A DNA stretch of 64,000 bases. It comes from Emiliania huxleyi CCMP1516. Taxonomy: Eukaryota > Haptophyta > Isochrysidales > Noelaerhabdaceae. Where the stretch lies: contig NW_005200517.1 of the NCBI RefSeq assembly GCF_000372725.1, forward strand, positions 100,660 through 164,659. The letters are read 5' to 3'. The notes beneath the pieces were generated by a model. The model was given only the letters and a program-made list of their open reading frames with translations, ran no database searches and was not told where the DNA came from. Both the position numbers and the translations under genes were made by a program. Shown piece after piece: positions 9,894 through 18,268 of this stretch. The stretch's first letter is position 1. The number at the start of each line of letters is the position of its first letter.

Positions 9894-10584
9894 ATGCTTT
9901 GCGCCGCCGACACCGTCCATCTCGCCGCCGGCCTGAGGCGGTTCTCCACGAAGCTGTGGCCGCTCAAGAGTGAGGACGAGATCGTCGCGCTTCTCCTCGG
10001 CATGGCCCGCTACCCAGTCGACACACCCGACCGCGCAGAGCTCATCGCTGCCGACATGCAAACAAAGCACGCGTCCACGACCATCAACATCCTCGTCAGC
10101 AGCATCGAGAGCGAGGCAGGCATCAGCGCTCTCGTGGATCTTCTCGATCGCAAGCGCTTCCATGAGCAGGAGAAATCCACGCCGCTCCACCTGGTCCCGC
10201 AGATTGCGTGCCTTGTGGTCAGCGACGAGCCCGTCCATCCAACCGTATACTGCACGCACGGGCGCTTTGACGGGCTCCTCTACTGCAAGCGCTGTCCAAA
10301 TTGTCGCGCCAAGCACAACCTCTCATATGCCGAGGAGTCAACTCGGCTGGCTCAGGGCAAGCAGGTGCCGTATGACGGCGCGATGGATCGGACTCGCATC
10401 TCGCAAGTACGTCCAGCTGTCGCGAGACATCATCTTTGAGGGCGAGATGCTGTGGCGCCTCGACACGCAGATGCTCCACTCGCACACCGGCTTTGAGCCG
10501 TACGCCAAGGAGTGGACGGCCTTTGCCGACGAGCCGCCGCAGCTGGTCGAGCCTTTGCGGATGCGCTGTCCCACGCCTGGCTAA
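9894..10584 (+). pseudogene. CxC (KDZ-transposase-associated cysteine cluster) protein with a frame change
   Basis: The first frame (from ATG 9894) encodes about 160 residues with a Cys cluster YCTHGRFDGLLYCKRCPNC. The continuation is in the next frame, with KYVQLSRDIIFEGEML and LDTQMLHSHTGFEPYAKEW, ending at 10584. This order, a Cys/His cluster and then a Phe-rich helix with a SH(T/S).FE motif, matches CxC5/CxC6-type clusters found beside KDZ transposases in fungi and haptophytes. The shift lies near 10375-10385 and no intron fits, so the copy is probably broken. Its role is thought to be zinc-dependent binding, but this is inference. Confidence 0.55.
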
Positions 10585-10737
10585 AGCCTTTCATCTAATT
10601 CGGCGTAGACCGCGCGCACAGCGCGCTCCGTGCTTGCAGACCGCCCTGGCGGACTCATTTACACTTCCAAGCTCAAGCCAGGCGCCGCAGGCCATAAAGA
10701 GGAGCGCAGATTAGAATGGCGCCGCAGGCTCCCCGGG

Positions 10738-11140
10738 CCCCAAATCTCAATCTCAAATCTCAATCTCAAATCTCAGACCTCAGACCTCAATCTCCCTGCC
10801 TGCAGGTCAAACCCACCCAAGCCTTCTAGAAGCTTCGAGGCTCTTGTCAGTATTCACACCGCAAATCTCCAAATCTCAGCTCTCAAATCTCTAGGTTGGA
10901 AGGCCGTCCAAATCTTCAGTCTCAAATCTTGGATCTCGAGCGAACTCGACCGCAGATTCCTTTTGGTGTGGGAAATCTCATTCCTCAAGTCTCTGGTCTC
11001 TAATCTCAAAGTCTCCCACCGGAGGCCGAGTGACTGTGAGGTCTTAAGTCTCAAATCTCTGGTCTCAAATCTCTAGGTAGCACTGTAGCCCCGAGTGGAG
11101 TCTTTCAAATCTTTAAGCTCTCAATCTCTAAAAAAGACTA
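10738..11140 (+). repeat. TCTCAAATC subterminal repeats
   Basis: More than a dozen copies of variants of CAAATCTC/CAATCTC, some tandem (10741-10790). Reverse-oriented versions are at 9540-9870. They are part of the KDZ-like element. Confidence 0.75.
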
Positions 11141-11963
11141 GAGACTTCCATTACCCCGTCGCGGCGGCGGCGGCGGCGCACGCACCGTGGGGGGCTTTTG
11201 GTGGGCACCGAGCAGTGGAAGGAGCAGGCGAGCACCCCGGGCGGCGGGGGACGGGCTGGCGCGCAGTCCGCAGCGCGGCTGCGCGCAGTGCGAGACAGCA
11301 GACAGCAAAGAACCTCCTGCTGCTCCCCCGTCCTCGCGACTGTGCGCATGATGAAAACGGGCCGCAGCACTCGTGCACTCCGGGGGGAAAATCTGCTGAC
11401 CCTCAGTGAGCAACTCAGCGCTGCGCAGCGGCTCTCCCGCGACCCCGGCCCCTCTCGTAGCCGCAGCCGCAGCCGCAGCCCCAACTCTTGCCGCTCTTCT
11501 GTGTCGGGTTGTGACGAGGGTGAGGGGGGACGGATTGAAGATCCCTCCACACCAAGATCGTGCAGGGCGGGGACACATGCACATGCACATGTCCCGAAAT
11601 CCCATCTCGTCTAGAGATTGACCGTTTTATTTATGAGATTTATTTAACAGCGCTCGCAAGCTCGCAACAGCTCAATAAAACGGGTCAACGACCTACATCT
11701 CCGTGCTAGCAGTTCCCGCACACAGGGCCACTTTCCTATCTCAATAGTCAATAGATCAAGAGAGAGTTTGTGTTTGTCAGCTCAGTGCATGCAACATGCA
11801 ACCCCCCCTGGATGCCCACATGAGAGAGACTGGTTGATCTTAGGTATGTTGTTAGCAGATCAAGACACAGCCCTCGCATGCCGGGCGAATAGGCAGGTCA
11901 CAGACCCCCCCCTTCCCGATGAACGTGGGTCATGGGTGGGTGATCTGTTCAAAACGCTACTTC

Positions 11964-11991
11964 CTTGTACTTGTACTTGTACTTGTACTTG
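11964..11991 (+). repeat. (CTTGTA)n microsatellite
   Basis: About 4.7 copies of a hexanucleotide. Confidence 0.9.
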
Positions 11992-12189
11992 TTGTAGTCA
12001 CCACGATCGATGCGAGGACGCAAGTCCACACCAAACTCGGCCATTCCAACGGCCAGACCGCTCGCTTAAGATAAGGCTGATTGGCTAGACGAGTGGTCTA
12101 CCTCCGACGGGGCGGTCTGGATCACGGGGGATGACATCCTGCCTCCCGGCACGCCGGGAGGAGGTGGTTGCTCCGCCGCCGGACCCCCC

Positions 12190-12340
12190 CCCCCACCACC
12201 ACCCTCGCCCAGGGATTTACAACGCTGTCTCAAGGTCCGACCTGTGCAAGTGGGCTCTGCCTGCGCTCGGCACCGGGCACCGCCTCGGCATACAAAATGC
12301 GCCTGCGGGCGGACCCTTACAGATCACAGATCACACAGAG
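12190..12340 (+). repeat. Dispersed repeat copy
   Basis: Shares about 110 bp with the inverse of 1467-1580 (CCTCGCCCAGGGAT, GGCACCGGGCACCGCCTCGG, ATACAAAATGCGCCTGCGGG). A partial copy is at 34955-35000. Confidence 0.7.
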
Positions 12341-12712
12341 CCCTCACACAGAATCACAGCGGGAGGAAAGCGGCGAGTCGCAATTCCAGGGGTCGTCGTG
12401 GCGGGCCACCCTGTCCAGAGAGGCATGGATGCCAATCTGGGGTCTTTCGACCGAGTCTATGAGCCCTGGCCGCCTCCCGGTTGTGGTAAGGTTGAGCAAC
12501 CGAGCGTGGGACGGAGAGATGGTGCGGCGGGGTACGGGTGTTCCAGGGGATCACGACACGCACCGACCCTTCACGAGCCGAAAGGCTGTGCCCGGGGAAG
12601 GCACAGTAATCCGGCACGCGTTGGGCGCCCCATGCCGTCCGTTTGGCGGCTAGGTAGGTCGGTCGGCTCAGTCAGGGCCCCGTCCGTCCACTTCCCTCCC
12701 ACTTGGCGCGTG

Positions 12713-13819
12713 ATGGTTGATACATGCACATGCACACATGCAGAAAGGCGAAGAACACCCTGCTGGCTCGGACTGGACACCGACGCGGTATGGGTGGGTG
12801 GACGCGGGACAGAGAGACGACCAGCGCCTTTGTTTCTCTTCACAGCTAGCATCCGCGACTTCTCAAAGCGAACGCCGCGCGAACGGCTTTGCGGACGGAT
12901 GCGGGAGGTCTGCCACGACGGCGGGCCATGGCCGTGCCACAACGCGACGCGATGCGGAACCCACCTCGACTGCAGCAGCGTCCTACAGGTCCGCCGGCAT
13001 CGCCTCTGCGCGGAGACCTTCGAGGAGGTTCTCGGTTACTTGCCGAGCGTATCCCTGAGAGGCATGACAGTGGCGGAGGGCTGCCCGGCCAGCTGCAATA
13101 TGTGCGGAGCTGACGACCGCCACCACCACCACCCTGCACCACCCGGCGTACCGACACCACAGCCGCCGTCCCCGCCGCCGCCGTCGCCGCCACCGCCACC
13201 GCCGTCGCCGTCGCCGCCTCCCTCTGCATCGCCTAAGGAGCTGAAGGATCCTAAGGAGGGTGCGATGTCGGCGAGAGCGGCCGAGATCGCGGCGCAGAAG
13301 AACGCGGCCGCCGAGGCAGCGCGCCTCGCCGCCGAGGCGGTCGCGAAGCGCGAGGCGGCGCGGCGCGAGGCGGCGCGCGGCGAGGCCGCCCGGCGCGAGG
13401 CGGCGAGGGAGGAGCGGGCGGAGGCGGCGAGGGAGGCGGCGAGGGAGGCGGCGCGGGAGGCGGCGCACCGTGGCCCGCGCCCCCCGCGGGCGCAGCAGAT
13501 CGACCGCCTCGAGGCGCAGCTCCGCTCTGCCCTCGGCGCGGCAGATGCGCTCGGCCTGCTCGCCGGCGCGGGAGGGCTCGTCCTCTGCTACGTTGCGAGA
13601 AGGCTGCGCCGGAGGGGCGACGAGCTTCAGGCGCACGAGCCGCCGACGGCCACCCCCGTGATGGTGCCCCTCGCCGTCGTGCGCGGGGCAGGCAGCGAGG
13701 AGGCGGCGCAGGGCCGCGGCGAGAGGGCGCCGATGGTTGTGCGCTCGAGTGAGGGGCAGGCCCCCGCGGGGTGGGGAGGGTGGCTCGCCTCCGCCTTCCG
13801 GCGGCAGGGTGGCGCGTGA
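12713..13819 (+). CDS. ShK-like domain protein with proline-rich linker and one membrane segment
   Basis: The frame is open from 12131, but protein-like sequence begins around 12845 after CTTCACAG, a possible splice acceptor. The listed start (ATG 12713) is provisional and an upstream exon with a signal peptide is likely. A Cys-rich module follows (CHDGGPWPCHNATRCG ... CAETF ... GCPASCNMCG) with the CPxxCxxC ending of ShK-type domains. After it come an extensin-like SPPPP linker, a His run, an Ala/Arg/Glu coiled coil and a transmembrane helix (LGLLAGAGGLVLCYVA) followed by RRLRRR. This layout suggests a cell-surface protein with a cytosolic tail. Function unknown. Confidence 0.55.
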   Translation: MVDTCTCTHAERRRTPCWLGLDTDAVWVGGRGTERRPAPLFLFTASIRDFSKRTPRERLCGRMREVCHDGGPWPCHNATRCGTHLDCSSVLQVRRHRLCAETFEEVLGYLPSVSLRGMTVAEGCPASCNMCGADDRHHHHPAPPGVPTPQPPSPPPPSPPPPPPSPSPPPSASPKELKDPKEGAMSARAAEIAAQKNAAAEAARLAAEAVAKREAARREAARGEAARREAAREERAEAAREAAREAAREAAHRGPRPPRAQQIDRLEAQLRSALGAADALGLLAGAGGLVLCYVARRLRRRGDELQAHEPPTATPVMVPLAVVRGAGSEEAAQGRGERAPMVVRSSEGQAPAGWGGWLASAFRRQGGA

Positions 13820-14107
13820 GGATCGACATCGTTTACCGCGGGGCGGCGGGCGCTTGAGTGTGATGTGTCGGTGTGTTTGGATCGTATTACTATTAGGGGC
13901 GTGTGTGGGTCTCGTCTCTCCCACGTGTGCGCTGCGTGCCACGTCTAGTGTGTGTCAGAACCGCGCGGGGGGGGGGGGGGAAGAGAGGAGGAGGAGGCGT
14001 GCGGCCTCGTCGGGTGGGGATGTGGTTGACGAGCTAGCGTACTCTGATCGCTGATATTACGACACCTGCGCCCCCAGGGGCCCTTTCCTCTCGGCCCTTT
14101 CGCCATA

Positions 14108-15248
14108 TGGCCAACAGTGCTCGAACTTTACCGGTATGGCTAGTTCCATTTCACTCTGACACGCTAATCTTGAAAACGTCCAACGGAGCTCCGTGTTGCT
14201 CCCAGCGCCCTCCCCCGCGCTTCCTGCGGCCCTAGCCGATGATACTAGCATGGGAGGTCATCTGGCTACCGCGAGAGCGACCCAACTCGTCGACATCGTC
14301 CGATGATGGTGCCGCAAAGTCAGCCTTCGGAGGCTATCGTGGGGTCGAGCCGGCAGTAGCCGTGACATGTGGTTCCACCACCCCTCGTAGGCTTTGCCTC
14401 TGACCGCCACCGTTCCCAGGCTGCCTAATGGGATGGAAAGGAAGGCTCGGCGAGCGTATAGAAGCGTGCTCGACCTCGTCGTGGCAACCTGCACGGCAGC
14501 GCTGGCAGGCGCGATGAGCGTCGTGCCACCTGACCCGAGAGGGGTCGCAGGCGTCGTACCGAGCGTGTCGAGACCGTGTCCTGATGTGATCTGCACGGGT
14601 GAGTCACGTCGGCGTCAAAGGAGCGACGTGCGACCTGTCCGAGCTTGATCTCCGATCTCAGCGGCGTCGAGTCGTCTCCGGCGCGCAACAAATGTACCTC
14701 CCCAGGACGCGCAGAGGCTGCTGCGACCCCGCTGAGTGGACGGCGTCACACCGCGCCACCTGCTGTGTGACGCCGTCTACTCGGCGGGGTCGCAGCTGCC
14801 TCTGGAAGGCACCGAGAGGTACAATAGTGCGCAAATGTGGTCAAAATCAAGGTTTTGTAACGCGAGCTGTGCCACAGTGAAATGGAACTAGCCTATGGGA
14901 GTTTTTGGCTAATCAAACCCTAGGCCTGCACTAATCAAAAAGTGGTATGGGATACCACCTGCCTCACGGAAACCAAAGCGAGTCCGAGTGCATTTTTGTA
15001 GCTAAATCGGCGAAATCGGCAAAATACCCGGTATTTTGCGGGTATACCTGCAGAAACCCAGGTATACCCGGGTAATACCCGCACTTTTGCATGGCTTCGC
15101 CTCCTGGGACCACACCCACAGCCGCTACACTAATCAACACTCCGCATACCACTTTTCGCATACCACTATACCATATACCACTTCAAAGTTAATCAAAATA
15201 TCACCAAATACCGGTCTCATACCGGTAAAGTTCGAGCACTGATGGCCA
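14108..15248. mobile_element. Element with about 31-bp terminal inverted repeats and nested inverted repeats
   Basis: Outer arms at 14108-14137 and 15219-15248 share CAGTGCTCGAACTTTACCGG with two mismatches over about 31 bp. A second inverted pair sits inside (14138-14155 and 14874-14892; GGCTAGTTCCATTTCACT). AT-richer short inverted repeats (GTATGG/CCATAC-type) fill 14930-15215. No transposase is visible and no target duplication is evident. Confidence 0.55.
14680..14836. repeat. Long imperfect hairpin, about 70-nt arms
   Basis: The arms converge on a 13-nt loop near 14753-14766. The inner 32 bp (start GCTGCGACCCCGC) pair with two mismatches and the outer part continues with bulges to the TGTACCTC/GAGGTACA pair. 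Confidence 0.75.
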
Positions 15249-15525
15249 ACGTCTTTCGCCTGGTTGAGGTTGTGTGTGGTTCGTGGAGGTAGCTGGTTGT
15301 GCGCATGCGTGTGCGGGGCGGCGCGCGCCGGCCGCCGCGCGCGCCGTGCGCCCGCCGGGCGCCGCTCTGAGCACGCCACGGGCAGCTCTCTCGCGACACC
15401 CAGTATAAGGACGAAGAGCGGCGAGCTACTCTATCCCCACCCTCTTAGTTCCCACCACACCAATGGAGGGGGTCGGGGAGAGCCGCGCGCGCCACGTGCG
15501 CGACGCGCAATGCTGCCACAAGCTG

Positions 15526-16326
15526 TCAATGCAGTCCCCTGGCGGTGGAAAAGGGGTCCGACTGGATGAGCTCATCCACGCACTTACCTCTCACCGTGGA
15601 GAGGCGCATGCTGCTGAGGAGGTCCGCCGAGGCTACGTCTCGCATCGGCGGGAGCATCGAGAGCAGGTCCGCCGTGCTCGCTTGGTTAGTCGGCTGGGCG
15701 TGGCTGCGCAAGGGCTTGTATGGCGCTCTTGCCTGCGTGCGCTCGCGATCGAGCAGACCGCACGCCAGCGTCTGCCACGCCTCGCCGGCCCGCCTCTCGA
15801 GCGCCCTGTCCGCCTCGGCGTCGCGCGCGGAGAGCCGCTCCGCCACGCCGTCGACACACCGCGGGAGGCACGGTGGCACACACCTGGCGAGAGCATTCTC
15901 GAGGAAGCTCGGCTCATCGTACTGCACATCAAAGCCCTCGGACTCGATGAAGCTCGGACGAGGCGTGACCTCGGAGCCGAGCGAGTCCGTGAATGACGGC
16001 GGGCATGGTGCCCAGCTGGAGCGGAAGCGGGACACCCGCCCAGCCATTAGTCGCTCGAGGAAGCTCGGCTCGTACGCGGACGCGGCGATGAAGCTGGGTT
16101 GAGGCGTCCGCGCGGAGCCTAGCGAGTCCGTGAACGAGGGCGGGCAAGGCGCCCAAGACGAGCGGAAGCGGGGCGTCCGCTCTTGAGCTCCTGCCCTGCA
16201 AATCGGCTGTGGCGCAGGATCCGCCGTCTCTCGACCCTCGCCAATCTCGCTGGGTTCGCCAGGCTCGCCGTGCGGCTCCCTGTGCGGCTCCAGGACGTTT
16301 TGTTCTTTGCTGGAGCAGCAATACAT
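15526..16326 (-). CDS. Repeat-containing protein, unknown function
   Basis: ATG at 16326 starts a 266-residue protein (MYCCSSKEQN). The upstream in-frame GTG adds a low-complexity stretch and is less likely. Two copies of a 45-residue unit follow each other: RFRSSWAPCPPSFTDSLGS, then TPxPSFI and EPSFLE. The rest is acidic to neutral with a Cys-rich spot (CVPPCLPRCV) and a C-terminus rich in DLLS motifs. The N-terminal CC pair might be palmitoylated (inference). I do not recognise a family. The two repeats are also close at the DNA level, so the duplication is recent. Confidence 0.5.
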   Translation of the reverse strand: MYCCSSKEQNVLEPHREPHGEPGEPSEIGEGRETADPAPQPICRAGAQERTPRFRSSWAPCPPSFTDSLGSARTPQPSFIAASAYEPSFLERLMAGRVSRFRSSWAPCPPSFTDSLGSEVTPRPSFIESEGFDVQYDEPSFLENALARCVPPCLPRCVDGVAERLSARDAEADRALERRAGEAWQTLACGLLDRERTQARAPYKPLRSHAQPTNQASTADLLSMLPPMRDVASADLLSSMRLSTVRGKCVDELIQSDPFSTARGLH

Positions 16327-16802
16327 CGGCCGAGCGGAAGGCAGAGACGCAGGCGCCGCAGAAAAAAATGCGTCGCGATGTGCTACTGTGGGAGGCTGGC
16401 GCAGGGACTCGATGGGCCTCTTCTTCTCCTCTTGGCTAGTGGCGCTCCTCTGCGTGGCGGGGGCAGATGCCCTTGGCTCTGTCTCCGGCCTGTTCCCTGT
16501 CTCCTCCTGTGGTGACGGGGGTGTTTTTGTTTCTTTTTGAGAGCTAGCGGTAGGGACAGAGAAGACGAGGTGGTGGCGGGGCCGCGGCTGAAAAAGGCTA
16601 GGAGGGGAGGTCGGGCCCCGCGCCCGTCGGATGACCACTCATCGGAAGGCGAACAAGAGGAAGAACTCAGAGGGAGAGGTCTGCTCTACGTGTCTGTCCT
16701 CGACCCAGCCCTAGCTTGAGTTGTCCGTTTTATTTATTTATTTATTAGCTCTGCTCTATTTATTTATTATAGAGGAGAGGTTACCAAAGTGTTAGAGTTG
16801 TT

Positions 16803-17091
16803 TTGTATTGCCTAAAAATTTCTACCCAAGCGCCAAGGGCCAGGCCTTCTGCGACCGACTACGTGGCGGTCGGCGACATCGTGCAAGTCCCCAAGTTCTT
16901 TTCTGATTCGAGCGGCGAAGAATACATTGGCGGTGCCTTCTCGAGCCAGGAAGCACACGCCACGTCTGGCCGCATGCGCACGTGGAGGATTCCTGAGGGA
17001 TGAAAAGAAGGGCAGTGCGAGTGGCGAGATCAGCTGGGAGGAGGCGGGCATCGACGCTGTGCAAGGAGCCATCGGGGGCAGCGCTTATTGA
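16803..17091 (+). pseudogene. Protein fragment with a frame change
   Basis: One frame encodes DYVAVGDIVQVPKFFSDSSG then EEYIGGAFSS. After a shift near 16975 another frame continues FLRDEKKGSASGEISWEEAG and ends with a stop at 17091. The acidic, Arg-poor composition is unlike chance translation here. Either an intron or a frameshift lies between; no family recognised. Confidence 0.3.
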
Positions 17092-17389
17092 GCCGCTGTG
17101 CGGGGCCGCTTTGCTGAGAGACTATTCTGTGGCGCGTTCTGTGGGGGATTTTCGGCTCTTTCTGCTGCGCTCCTCTCCCGCACTCCCGGTACCCGGAGCC
17201 CGACTCGTCACAGGCTGGTATTGCGCTCATGCGCTGCTGTCCCTGTCTCGTACGTGCAAAACAATGGCGGCGCGATCTCTGAGGTTTTCAACTACCGCAC
17301 AAACAGGAGACAAACACACGACGCAACCAGCGTGTCTATACAGACAGGACTCACGTGTCAGCTGTCACGAGACAGAGGGCTCAGGGGCC

Positions 17390-18058
17390 TCATGAGTATG
17401 ACACGACCCAGTTCAGAAGCTGCGCCTCACAATTTTCGAGGCGTGCACCACCATGCGGCATCGCTGGCGTTCCACCGGCGCCGCCCAGTTCCTTTTCCCC
17501 CACCACCGATTGCCAGGAGCAGCCGCAGGCGTAGGCGGCCGCCTCGTCGTCAGCGACCAGCTTTGCACAGAGCTTGGCCAAGTCCTCGTCCCAGCGGCCG
17601 GGCATCCGCCCATCGGGACAGAAGTTCCGCATCCAGTAGTAGTCGACGTCCGGCGCCCAGCGCGAGTGCGGCAGCCTCAGCACGCGGTACCCACAAGAGG
17701 TGCAGGACAGCCGCGCGTTGACGGCCGAGTCGAGCGCCGAGCCGCAGAGGAGGGCGCTGCCGCCGCCCTTTGCACAGGCGACTGCCCCCGACGGCTGCAC
17801 CACGCGCACTGCCGAGACCTCCGCCTCCTCAGCGGTTGCCTCGTCGGCCTCCTCCTCGTCCCAGTCGTCCCAGTCGTCCTGCACCGTGGCTCCGTCCCCA
17901 GGCCCAGCTGCCTTTGGCCGCGGGCTTGGCAGTTGATCGCCCTGGTCGGCTGCGGCGGCGGTCTCGTCGACCTTGGATGGGCTCTCTGGCGGAGGCGCGC
18001 GCTCGGGCTCGAGGTCCGGCGGCTGCCGCGGCCGCCGCGTGCTGGCCCCGCACCCCAT
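17390..18058 (-). CDS. CFAP418: CFAP418 (C8orf37)-like cilium protein
   Basis: ATG at 18058 gives a 222-residue protein. The C-terminal half has the family signature: a CTSCGYRVLR motif, DVDYYWMRNFCPD, LxxKLV and AYACGCSWQSV. In animals this protein is needed for photoreceptor cilia and outer-segment membranes; in protists it marks ciliated lineages. The N-terminus reads MGCGAS, a good N-myristoylation/palmitoylation signal, followed by an acidic DDWDDWDEEE stretch. It lies 210 bp from the divergently transcribed NAT10 gene, so the two may share a promoter region. Confidence 0.8.
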   Translation of the reverse strand: MGCGASTRRPRQPPDLEPERAPPPESPSKVDETAAAADQGDQLPSPRPKAAGPGDGATVQDDWDDWDEEEADEATAEEAEVSAVRVVQPSGAVACAKGGGSALLCGSALDSAVNARLSCTSCGYRVLRLPHSRWAPDVDYYWMRNFCPDGRMPGRWDEDLAKLCAKLVADDEAAAYACGCSWQSVVGEKELGGAGGTPAMPHGGARLENCEAQLLNWVVSYS

Positions 18059-18268
18059 CCACAAGGACGCCGTTACGGTTGTTGGGACGTGTCCAAACGC
18101 CCCCAACGCATCGAATCGCGCAGCGGGCCAACGCAAGAACGGTTTCCACCTCGTCGTCTTTGTTTGTTGGAATAAATAAATAAACACAACGGACCCTGCA
18201 TCCGGAATTCTTTATTTGCCGCGGCACACGGGCGACGCGGCCACGAGCCAGGGACGAGCCAGGGCACG

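Larger units (their letters stand above)
9451..11157. mobile_element. KDZ/Zisupton-like transposon, about 1.7 kb
   Basis: Imperfect terminal inverted repeats begin near ATGGAARTCTCTA at 9455 and its complement near 11150. An 8-bp direct repeat GTCGCGGC (9443-9450, 11158-11165) flanks them; an 8-bp duplication is what I recall for this superfamily. Subterminal regions are full of short TCTCAAATCTC-type repeats in both orientations. The only coding content is the CxC-type protein at 9894-10584; no KDZ transposase is present, so the copy is non-autonomous or deleted. Exact ends are uncertain by a few bases. Confidence 0.55.
11165..12712. other. Intergenic region, no supported gene
   Basis: Contains a CTTGTA hexanucleotide array (11964-11991), an AT-rich patch near 11625-11665 and the dispersed repeat at 12190-12340. 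The long open frame running into the ShK-like gene has no protein-like sequence here. Confidence 0.5.
13820..15525. other. Intergenic region with inverted-repeat element
   Basis: Apart from the TIR-bearing element (14108-15250) and the hairpin inside it, nothing coding is convincing. A run of 13 Gs is at about 13966-13980. Confidence 0.5.
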
